29,107 bases of DNA from Lasiosphaeria ovina (lineage: Eukaryota > Ascomycota > Sordariomycetes > Sordariales > Lasiosphaeriaceae): contig JAULSN010000021.1 of NCBI GenBank assembly GCA_033439765.1, positions 1 to 29,107 of the forward strand, written 5' to 3'. Position numbers and translations under genes: made by a program. Positions 21,629 to 29,107 of this stretch are shown here, one piece after another. Every line of letters begins with the position of its first letter. Within the stretch, counting starts at the first letter, position 1. The notes below the pieces were generated by a model, which saw nothing but the letters and a program-made list of their open reading frames with translations, ran no database searches and had not been told where the DNA came from.

Positions 21629-22151
21629 TTTGAGAGCAGATCTTTGAACAGTATGACCTTCTGGGAGTGGGGAATGAGATCATAATGAACAGTGGTTGAT
21701 CATTCATATCTGGGCGATGGTGACGGGACAGATCTCGGGTTTGAGGTGGAACATACGGAGATGGGCGCAGCCATATCCTGAAATGGCGAGGAAATCGGAC
21801 ATGTCCCGTAATAGGCACTTGTTTTTCTTTCTTCAAAAGACAGGGTAGACAGAATACACATCTTTGATTCGGCTTAATATTACCGATTGCAGCAAAGTTT
21901 TTTTGGGTTACGTTGACACTCACACAACAGACTTCACCCAACCGCGGTCCTTAGCGGCGGGCAGGGATGTTCAATACATGTGAATCCCGTAGAATACATT
22001 CAATTAGGAATCCCCATACCAGGCTAAAGTTTTGTAAAATTCTGCGGATGCAATGATGAATTCGTCAAACGAAGTGCGGGCTCTCCCACCGCCACCACCA
22101 TATCCATCAGACCAGCATCACGTATCAATGCTGTTTGATCACTTTTCTTCC
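21629..22151. other. Intergenic between Cys-rich gene and 5S rRNA
   Basis: No gene or repeat recognised. AT-rich towards the 5S gene. An apparent 107-codon frame starting at 22053 is mostly 5S rRNA sequence and is not a protein. Confidence 0.5.
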
Positions 22152-22270
22152 ACATACGACCATAGGCACTGGAAAATTCGGGATCCCGTCCGCTCTCCCA
22201 TAGACAAGCCAGCGACCGCCAGACTAGTAGTTGGGTGGGTGACCACCAGTGAATTCCTGGTGTTGTATGT
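22152..22270 (+). rRNA. 5S ribosomal RNA gene (dispersed copy)
   Basis: 119 nt beginning ACATACGACCATAGG and ending GTTGTATGT; these ends pair as helix I with one G-U. Diagnostic fungal 5S blocks are present in order: GGGATCCCGTCCGCTC, AAGCCAG, and the internal control region AGTAGTTGGGTGGGTGACC followed by ACCAGTGAAT. A T run follows immediately. A lone 5S gene among protein genes fits the dispersed 5S organisation of Neurospora-type ascomycetes. Some positions (for example AATTCC near the 3' arm) may differ from the main species type, so it could be a variant or pseudogene copy. Confidence 0.92.
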
Positions 22271-22276
22271 TTTTTT
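22270..22276 (+). terminator. Pol III terminator of the 5S gene
   Basis: Seven T residues directly at the 3' end of the 5S rRNA, the usual polymerase III stop. Confidence 0.7.
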
Positions 22277-22604
22277 CCTATTTTTTTTGGCTGTGGGGCT
22301 TCCCTTCATATTTATGTTCAGGGGTCCTAGACTATCCAACGCACATTATTCCTGCAAGAGACTAGTTTCTAGCTGAACATCTTGTTTGGTTATCTTGGTT
22401 TGAAAGCCGTTGGTAAACTTGTGGACACACCCTAGCAGGGGACGTATGTTAATTGCTAGTCTTGCTCGGTAAACATAACAGGTGCTCGTAGAGTGTCTAT
22501 TCCTTTGGGGATATTAATTTAGCCGTATGTTTGATATGACATGAAGGAAGAAGCTAAATATTCTCACCGAAACTCATTAGGATATATTGAAACAGTCAGG
22601 CAAC
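22277..22604. other. Intergenic between 5S rRNA and aldolase 3' end
   Basis: AT-rich; no gene, repeat or RNA recognised apart from short T runs just after the 5S terminator. Confidence 0.5.
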
Positions 22605-23402
22605 TCAAGCAGAATTGACGTACAAACCCGACGCTTCTACCTCTCTAGTCCACAGCTTCCAAGGTCTCCCGGAGGACCATTTCGTCATGTCTGCCGTGGC
22701 TTGGGCTTCCTCCTTTGTCAAGTACTGAATGCTCGATAGCGCCGCCCTTGGGGCCATGGACGCGGAAGGAGCCCCTATTGTCAGGGCCGCTGTCTGGATT
22801 GCCGCGTTCTTCTGCGTGTAAACTGCCTGCAGAACTGCCTGCTGGATGCTGTCTCCCACGGTCGTGAATCCGTGGCCGCACATCAGAGTTACCGAATTTC
22901 CGTCGTCGAAAAATCTGGCAAGCGCACTGCCGAGGTGCTCGTTGCGCACAAGCATGTCTCGCAGGTCGCCTTGCTCCAAATACTCGGTGATGTTGTAGAC
23001 CAGCACGCCCTCTGCCCCGAGAAAGCCAGCCATGTGGTAGCACGCTCTGAGAGCGACGCTCATAATGGTGTACGGGATGACGGCGTCAGAATGGCTGTGC
23101 ACTACGGCATTGATGTTGGCGTGCCGCTTGTAGATCTCGGAGTGTATATGCCTCTTGGTGTAATCGCTGGCTGAGTTTGGATCCAGAGGCTCGGCATTCG
23201 CGATCCAGTACTCGGCCAGGTCGTCGGGCGAGGATATTGTTGCCGGCGCGATGTTGCGTGACATCACAAAAACGCCGGACTATTTGAGCGAGTGGCGGAA
23301 CGACAGGTGGCCATAGGCATCGACAACTCCTTGGTGGTGAAGTATGTGACTCCCGTCAATGAAGTCTCTCCAGTAGCTGCGAATGGGGTCGGGGTTCGAC
23401 AT
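22605..23402 (-). CDS. Class II aldolase/adducin-domain protein, disrupted by an in-frame TAG at codon 41
   Basis: Zinc-dependent class II aldolase/adducin head fold, as in fuculose-phosphate-aldolase-like and decarboxylase-like fungal enzymes; substrate not assignable. The ATG at 23402 gives MSNPDPIRSYWRDFIDG...HHQGVVDAYGHLSFRHSLK, then TAG (23282-23280), and the same frame continues SGVFVMSRNIAPATISSPDDLAEYW to the stop at 22605. No intron. Metal ligands by pattern: His101 and His103 (VVHSHS), His123 (CYHMAG); a further His177 is in CGHGFTTVGD. Total 266 codons, about family size. Sequence on both sides of the TAG is conserved-looking, so the stop interrupts the domain instead of ending it. 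An ATG at 23264 could restart translation but would lose the first loop. Either a recent nonsense mutation or a base error. Divergent from the Tfc6-like gene. Confidence 0.82.
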
Positions 23403-23763
23403 GTTGCTTGCTGTTGAGGTATAATTACCTACTTTGGTGCTTTTCTTTTGTTTTGGTAAAAGAAAGCAAGATGGGGAGGAAGTCATCGTGCTTTTGACAC
23501 CCATTCCAATCGACTGAGATGTCGCCATCGAAACATTTCGGCGCAAATCATTCCAGTTCTGCTGCGTGTAAATCGCAAAGCAATGGTAAAAACCAAACAC
23601 CAAAACTAAAAAGAATCTATATCCTCGGCGAGTATGTCTAATCTCCAATATCAACAGCTCAGGGTCTAGTCCGGCTTGGTACCTATGGATGAAAGAGGGT
23701 CGAATAGAAGGGGATTTGGCGGTTCAGTTCAATACACAATACAGATACAGTAACGCTGTTCAC

Positions 23764-23775
23764 AACCCTAACCCT
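23764..23775 (+). promoter_or_regulatory. Telobox-like motif 1
   Basis: AACCCTAACCCT, two units of the fungal telomere repeat complement, 274 bp before the Tfc6-like ATG. Such boxes bind telobox/Myb-type factors (Tbf1 class) in promoters of ribosome and translation genes. Confidence 0.5.
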
Positions 23776-23868
23776 GTTTTGGCCCATCAAGCCCACAGCC
23801 CGCCAAATCTGTCGAGCCCGACCTCATTCTCTTTCTCCCAGGCGCGATCGATACTGGAACAGAGAGAG

Positions 23869-23880
23869 ACCCTAACCCTT
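23869..23880 (+). promoter_or_regulatory. Telobox-like motif 2
   Basis: ACCCTAACCCTT, same orientation as motif 1 and about 105 bp nearer the gene, directly upstream of a TATA box. Confidence 0.5.
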
Positions 23881-23889
23881 TTCGCAATT

Positions 23890-23896
23890 TATAAAA
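23890..23896 (+). promoter_or_regulatory. TATA box of the Tfc6-like gene
   Basis: TATAAAA, 152 bp before the ATG at 24049 and 9 bp after telobox motif 2. Confidence 0.5.
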
Positions 23897-24048
23897 CGAA
23901 GCAAATGCAATGCCTCTCAGCGGCTAGCCCAGCGCATTCAGCAACAAAATTTTGAAGGGAGGAGAGGAGAAAGGACCAGCCAGCCCTTTGACGGGGTTTT
24001 TCGCACCAAGCCTTAGCTGTCTGTCAGTGATCGATCACAGTCTCCACA

Positions 24049-26331
24049 ATGCGTCTCAGACAAACCCGTGGCGTCAGGAAGCGATATGTCGAGGACCCCA
24101 TTCTGCTGGATGACCAAGATGAGCACTTTGCTATCCCGGATGACGGGGATGAAGATGACGATTTCGATGCCCAAGGAGCAGGCCCGCCCGCCGACGAGGA
24201 CGAGGACGAAGACGCTGATGGCCAAGACGATGACAATGACGACGCCGCCAGTAGTGAGCCAGACGAGCCAGACGACGGAGGTGCGAACAACAAAGCTTCT
24301 AGGAGCGCCAAAAAGTTGCGCAATGTAGGCGCCGGTATGATCCAGAGCCGCAAGAGCTTCCATGATATCCCACACTATCCTCTTGAGACGCGCATCGTCA
24401 CGCGCGTCTACGCCGGTCCCCTGAGACGGTACGCTAGATACGGTGCCCTCCGCGACTCCATGTACGGACCCGAGTACCGGCGCATCAAGATAATCTGGGA
24501 CCTCGAGATAAGATGGGCAGAGTTTCCCGCCTTGCCACCTGCGTTGCCGCCTGTCGATCCCGAAGGCATTACGCCGAGTCCCTGGCTGACCGCAAGCTTC
24601 GAGCTTGACCAGGAGAGAAGCGCGTTCCTCTGGTATGACAACTACCAGGTGAACTCTCCCGAGTTGCAGCGCTCGCATGCTGTCGCCGCCCATATTGCAC
24701 GGCGCCTCATCCCTCGGGCCGAGGGCGATCTGGTCACTCTGATTGGGCCCTGGGACAGCCAGAAAGAGTCCAGACTCGGCCACTGGGACAGCATGTCCCT
24801 AACACCGTCAGGCCTCCCTATAGATGACCCTGACGCCGAAGACAACACACCAAGTGGCTGGATGCTCAACGTGGGAGGCATCCCCTTGGCTGTGGCGTGG
24901 GCTCCTTCGTCCAACAAAGATACGCAACTGCTTGCGGTGGCGATAATACCTTTCTCGGACCAAACTTTGGCCACGCCTGGGGGCAGAGGCACAGCCGATC
25001 AGCAAGATCGCTCAGGATCCATTCAGTTTTGGGAGTTTGCCGCCGACATACAGGATACGGGTTTGGCGGCCCCGTCGAAGCACAAGCCTCGACTCATTAC
25101 AGCCAAGATTTTCGACTGGGGCAGACCCAAACGTCTTCAGTGGTGCCCAGTTCCGCTGGATTCAGCTGGCATTTATGGGTTGCTGGCTGTTCTCTGTGGA
25201 GACGGGAAAGCTAGAGTCATTGATATTAAGAGCATCAATGATGGCAATGAGCCCCGTTATGGTTTGTTCCCTCCCCACCTTCCCCCAGTGTCGTTGCGGA
25301 GAGCTCGTTCTGACTACCGGCAACCCTCGACAGAATGGGTTGAGGCGCCAGTGGTGACGCTCGGTATCTCTGACGAATACAGCGTGGAAGTTACCTGCCT
25401 GACGTGGGTTAACACGAATCGCATCGCTCTCGGCCATTTAGACGGTTCCATCACTCTATGGTCCGTTTATCCGTGCGCGATGTTGCTACGAGTCGGTGTA
25501 CATAACACCTATGTGCTCGATATATGCTCCGCCTATCCGTCAAATCCCTACCTCGTGGCCTCAGTTCCCGTTGGGGGCTGCGCGACGCTGACCGACTTGT
25601 CACAACCGAGCTCAGAGTTCACCTACTTCCCCGTGCCCGCAATCAGCTTCCAGCCGAACATGCTATCCTGGAACGAGATGATGCAGGGCTTCATGACCCT
25701 CTACCCGTCCTCGACTCCCAACACTACCATTGCATTTCTCCACCACCGTTTCTTCTGCCAGGCTCGCAGCATTTGCACTGGCACGAACACAGTAACATGT
25801 GTCTCCTCCGGTACTTCCCACCCATTTATTCTCACTGGTTGCGCAGACGGCTCCGTAAGTTCGTGCAACGCATTGCAAAAGCTTTTCAAGCAGAAGGGTG
25901 AGCCCCAGCGCAAGATCAACATCTTTGAGAATGAGTATAGACCCCTCGACCCCGCTGCAGAAATCGGGGGAGCCAGCTCAGGCTCGCCCGGTCCAAGGGG
26001 CGCTGTAAGGATCTTACAAGGCTTTCTTCCCGAAGAAAACGACGACCCACGGACCGAGAAACGAAAGGAGATGGACAGGAGAAAAAAGTTGGAGCGGAAG
26101 AAAACCAATGCCGGCAAAAGGGGGCGGTCTAAGAAAGGGTCAGGTGCGCAGGAAGAAGTTGATAACCGCGAGGCCGAGATGAACGAGAGACTCGCATCTC
26201 GGGTTGTTGCTCATGAGCCTCTGACGCGAGTGACGACGGCTGCATGGAACCCGAACCTACGGTTCAGCTGCTGGGCTGCGATTTCTATGGCTTCCGGATT
26301 GATAAAGGTCATGGACCTTGGCGTGCAGTGA
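24049..26331 (+). CDS. WD40-repeat protein, likely TFIIIC subunit (Tfc6-like), 760 aa
   Basis: Single uninterrupted exon. By layout it resembles fungal TFIIIC tau-91 (Tfc6), a subunit of the factor that binds the B box of tRNA genes and recruits polymerase III machinery. Seen: a basic start (RLRQTRGVRKRYVEDP) and a very acidic linker (residues 20-90, DEDEDEDADGQDDD). Then comes a beta-propeller with degenerate WD-type strands: WMLNVGGIPLAVAWAPS, SGSIQFWEFA, LLAVLCGDGKARVIDI, VTCLTWVNTNRIALGHLDGS followed by ITLWSVYP, and HPFILTGCADGSV. A basic helical insert (RTEKRKEMDRRKKLERKK) near 660-680 precedes a final strand, TTAAWNPNLRF. The assignment rests on layout, not on a decisive motif; another WD40 nuclear protein is possible. 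Frame fully intact. Convergent with the Izh gene (257 bp between stops). Confidence 0.8.
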   Translation: MRLRQTRGVRKRYVEDPILLDDQDEHFAIPDDGDEDDDFDAQGAGPPADEDEDEDADGQDDDNDDAASSEPDEPDDGGANNKASRSAKKLRNVGAGMIQSRKSFHDIPHYPLETRIVTRVYAGPLRRYARYGALRDSMYGPEYRRIKIIWDLEIRWAEFPALPPALPPVDPEGITPSPWLTASFELDQERSAFLWYDNYQVNSPELQRSHAVAAHIARRLIPRAEGDLVTLIGPWDSQKESRLGHWDSMSLTPSGLPIDDPDAEDNTPSGWMLNVGGIPLAVAWAPSSNKDTQLLAVAIIPFSDQTLATPGGRGTADQQDRSGSIQFWEFAADIQDTGLAAPSKHKPRLITAKIFDWGRPKRLQWCPVPLDSAGIYGLLAVLCGDGKARVIDIKSINDGNEPRYGLFPPHLPPVSLRRARSDYRQPSTEWVEAPVVTLGISDEYSVEVTCLTWVNTNRIALGHLDGSITLWSVYPCAMLLRVGVHNTYVLDICSAYPSNPYLVASVPVGGCATLTDLSQPSSEFTYFPVPAISFQPNMLSWNEMMQGFMTLYPSSTPNTTIAFLHHRFFCQARSICTGTNTVTCVSSGTSHPFILTGCADGSVSSCNALQKLFKQKGEPQRKINIFENEYRPLDPAAEIGGASSGSPGPRGAVRILQGFLPEENDDPRTEKRKEMDRRKKLERKKTNAGKRGRSKKGSGAQEEVDNREAEMNERLASRVVAHEPLTRVTTAAWNPNLRFSCWAAISMASGLIKVMDLGVQ

Positions 26332-26588
26332 CAGTCAACCAAGTTCCGAATCGGCAACGTGGTACCTACCATTTGAGCGAAACTTGCTTGCCTCGTCCTT
26401 CTGGTACTTGGCCAACAATATTTTCTCGCTGTATTATTGTCATTTGTATTGTATATATCGTATCTACTCGGTAAAGATGGCTAGACCAGTTGCGCCTATA
26501 TGTCCTAAGCTGGTGGTATACTAAATTCAGAAGAAAACAGTGTATCCAATATCACGTCAAAGTCCGGCATTATATCCATGTGGCCGGT

Positions 26589-27690
26589 TTAGCACTGAGC
26601 CCCCAACACGCTGTGACGGTAATCGAACGCCTTGACCATGCCGTACAAATGAGATGCGGCAGCCAAGACAACGCAGATGTGAAATATCTGATGAGAGCTG
26701 CCAAAAATGTCAACAGTTCCAGGAAACTGGCGTTCTGGCCACCGTGACTAAAAAGCGTGCGTGTTAGTAACAGCGGCCGTGAGCTGGCGACTGTCGGGTA
26801 GAAGGAAGACTCACTGCATACAGGAATGCGCCAAAGATGTACAGAGCTCCCTGGAAGATGACCCAGGAGAGGCCCATCCTTTCGTTCAAGTCCTGGTATC
26901 CGTGGAGCCTCAAGTCCTGAAGTATGGGGACTACCCCTGATGCGCCAAGTCCGACAAACATGAGTGCCCTATACGGGCGCCAGGCAGGAGTGCGGAAGTG
27001 GTCGAACCACGACACGACCAGGCAGCCCAGGCCCAGGAGCGATATCTGCACATACAGTGCTACGGTTAAACAATTTGCCAGGCTGGAGGGTTAAACCGTT
27101 GGGGGGGTTGACGCACGACGGAGATACAGGGTCGCTAAAGTCGGGCGACATACGAAGCCGTAATAGATGGCCGGCACGTAGCTACCGACGATCAGGAGCA
27201 CAATGCCCGAGTAGTCGAGCTTGTTCCCCCATTTCGCCACGGAGGGCGAATGGTTGGAGAGAGTATGGTACGTGGCACTCATGCCCAGGCACAGGAAAGC
27301 GCCAGCAAAGAAGCAGGAGAAAACGAGCAAGTCGGCATCGGACGCAGACTCGTAGCGGGGGGCAATCACGGAGTGCAGGATGACGGCGCCGACCGTGAAG
27401 GTCAAGGCGCCGAGCAGGTGCGACCAGATGTTGACCGTCTCGTTGTGCAGGTAGCCCAGGCTGGCAAAGGAGCGCCAGCAGCTGTTGCTCGTCTGGCGGT
27501 AGCCTCGCACAATGTAGGCATTGTCTCGGCGCCAGGACGGGAGCTCGTCCCACAAGACTAGGAGGGCCTGCTCGACCTTCGACTCGACCTTTCGCGCAGC
27601 GTCGACGACAGTCTGGGCGGCGGCATTTGAAGGACGCCGTTGCCGTTGCCGCAGCGAGCTTGCTGGTGTCTTCTTGGTTCCACTTGCCAT
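26589..27690 (-). CDS. PAQR / haemolysin-III-type seven-TM protein (Izh/adiponectin-receptor-like), 325 aa
   Basis: Membrane protein of the PAQR family (yeast Izh proteins, linked to zinc and sterol/ceramide homeostasis). Three exons: 27690-27117, 27059-26815 and 26747-26589, with introns of 57 and 67 bp (GTGCGT...TAG and GTGAGT...TAG); total 978 nt, exactly in frame. Seen: cytoplasmic N-terminus with the family entry LPSWRRDNAYIVRGYRQ and ASLGYLHNETVNIWSHLLG; SATYHTLSNHS (Ser and first metal His); KLDYSGIVLL (conserved Asp); and the last-exon SSHQIFHICVVLAAASHLYG, whose HxxxH supplies the remaining metal ligands. About seven TM helices. The C-terminus FDYRHSVLGAQC ends just after TM7. No lesions; expected to be functional. 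Confidence 0.93.
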
Positions 27691-29107
27691 CTTTGGGCGG
27701 GATGATTTAAAACAGGATTAAGGTTTCGCAGAGGCGGGTGTTGGAGCTGAACAAAGTTTCCCAAGGAAACATGCTAGACTGAAAAGAAAAACTACCCTGG
27801 GCAGGTAAAGAAGAGTTCCGATATTCCACATGCACGTCACCGCGAGAACACCATTCCAAGACAGCTCCTCTCTCCTCTTCCGTTCCCTGGTCGAGTTTTG
27901 TTGAGATTCACAAGACTAAAAAACAACATACGACACCACCTTTGGCCGAGGTACAGCCAGGTTGATCTGTGAGGTGGTGAAGAATTGGCGACCCACAGCT
28001 GGCTGCCAGCTGCTGCCAGGCGCTGTCCCGTGCCCCAATGGCCCTCACATGAAACCTCGAGCTTCCTTCAGGCGACAACCAACCTGGAAGAAGACCCAAC
28101 AAACCCTCCAACAGGAGACTCTTCAGTCGCAACACCAGCATTGCCTTAAACCCCGAAGGAAACACCCACTAGCCCAGAGTGTTACATTTTCTTTTTTTCC
28201 TTTTCTTTCTCTTGCTCTATCCTTCTCCTTGCTCTTCTCCTTCTCCAGTTCCCGTTCGTTTTATGCGTTGTAGTCGTTAGGCGGTTTACCCACCTAGCCG
28301 ACAGGCGTTTTGAGCCCTGACAAGTCCATGCAGATACGCGCTCTCAACTTTTGTTGCACCCATCAATCAATTGACAACAAGCCCGATGCAAGTGTATATT
28401 GACTCCATCTTTTGCTGTGCAAGTCGCCTCGCTCTCTCCTCTCGTCAATTATTTACACTCTCCGCAGCGGGCGATGATGTGGCTCCGCTGCGTCGCACCC
28501 GTCAGGGGCAGCCCCATGAACGCGACGTCGGACTGGGAAGCCGTCGTTGCAACCGGGCAAACTCCCAGGCATGCTGGTGGCACACTACCTCCCAGTGTCG
28601 CGGGGAAATAAGGGGTTATGTACACACGGAATATCTGGGTACGTAACGGACAAAAAGTGCAGACGGGCGGAGAGAGGACGACCGCCCCGAGGCTCGCGCG
28701 CCCCTGACAGGTTCCCGATGCAGCGAGCGGGATGTGGCCAGGGCAGCAATCAGTCTCCGAACGGTGGGGGACTGCTTCCTTGTTCCTGGATGTGGCTCGA
28801 CACCTTTTCCAGCCCCCCAAAAGCTCGGACATGCTCTCCAGATACCCGGATCATCAGCCAGAGAGGCCCAGCCAGTTTCTATTTCCGTCCATCGGATCGG
28901 TTGCTTCTGCAAGCAAATCTGGGGTGGGCGATGCGGGCTAGAAGCTTCGCTCAACGACAAGCGTCGAATTGTTTTGCTATTGTCGAGCCAGGCCTGGCCG
29001 AGATGGCTCGGCGCGGAGGCAATGGCACGCTGATGTCAGGCTAAAGCCGCTGGCAAGACAAGACCGCTACGACTCCCCGGCGCCCTAGGGGCAAGGATAG
29101 AAAAGAA
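27691..29107. other. Upstream region of the Izh gene to window end
   Basis: No gene I can support on either strand; the 60-165 codon open frames overlap each other and lack family features. It contains the Izh promoter and a long pyrimidine tract at about 28187-28248 ending CTCCAG on the plus strand. That could be a promoter CT-box or a 3' splice site of a plus-strand transcript leading out of the window. Confidence 0.5.

Larger units (their letters stand above)
23403..24048. promoter_or_regulatory. Divergent promoter region, aldolase / Tfc6-like gene, with teloboxes
   Basis: 646 bp between two divergent start codons. Holds two CCCTAACCCT telobox-type motifs (23764-23775 and 23869-23880) and TATAAAA at 23890-23896, all nearer to the Tfc6-like gene and in its orientation. 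No open frame in it looks coding. Confidence 0.6.

Noticed and set aside
22053..22376. 107-codon frame ending in a hydrophobic stretch
   Set aside because: Most of it is the 5S rRNA gene, and the hydrophobic part is the T-rich polymerase III terminator.
24013..24783. 256-codon minus-strand frame opposite the Tfc6-like gene
   Set aside because: Antisense of an acidic repeat-like coding region; no family features.
27915..27935. Short 5S-like string (ACATACGAC) near the window end
   Set aside because: Only about ten bases match the 5S start; no internal control region follows.

Overview
The window reads as a nuclear contig of a filamentous ascomycete, most likely a Sordariomycete. The basis is: short GT-AG introns (about 55 to 110 bp) with CTAAC/CTGAC-type branch sites; a single 5S rRNA gene dispersed among protein genes, as in Neurospora-type genomes; CCCTAA telomere-like boxes in a promoter; and fungal-specific protein families. 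It holds about twelve protein-coding loci, a tRNA-Cys gene, a 5S rRNA gene and three small non-autonomous DNA elements. All gene models were assembled by eye across introns; family names rest on motif recognition, not on searches.

Layout. 1-1397 (-): N-terminal part of the nucleolar RNA helicase Dbp7. 1911-3745 (-): broken MFS transporter. 5371-6638 (+): broken NADH-cytochrome b5 reductase whose intron carries an almost uninterrupted run of 249 C. 7709-9392 (+): broken secreted alpha/beta hydrolase. 9866-9937 (+): tRNA-Cys(GCA), followed 28 bp later by a TA-flanked inverted-repeat element. 10885-13755 (+): an 839-residue multi-pass membrane protein whose only intron is swollen by a MITE; a second, oppositely oriented copy of that MITE lies just downstream. 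14139-14622 (-): small spliced gene remnant. 15188-16491 (+): acidic, probably nuclear protein with four SUMO-type motifs. 16573-17927 (-): broken TauD-type dioxygenase. 20216-21628 (+): Cys-rich single-pass membrane protein with a 9 x 8-residue SPGYPPTN tail. 22152-22270 (+): 5S rRNA. 22605-23402 (-): class II aldolase-like protein with an in-frame TAG. 24049-26331 (+): WD40 protein resembling TFIIIC subunit Tfc6, behind two teloboxes and a TATA box. 26589-27690 (-): PAQR/Izh (haemolysin-III type) membrane protein.

Main pattern. The reading frames that look like core or structural genes (Dbp7, the 839-aa protein, the 389-aa protein, the Cys-rich protein, the Tfc6-like protein, Izh) are free of lesions over roughly 3,200 codons. 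The five accessory metabolic or transport genes carry about 18 single-base indels or stops over roughly 1,900 codons, mostly at homopolymers. Either these genes are recent pseudogenes, or the assembly is poor locally around the poly-C tract; the uneven spread favours real decay for at least some. I see no biosynthetic backbone gene, no CRISPR, and no clear new defence-type system. The most notable non-standard structures are the poly-C intron, the inverted MITE pair and the clustered lesions.
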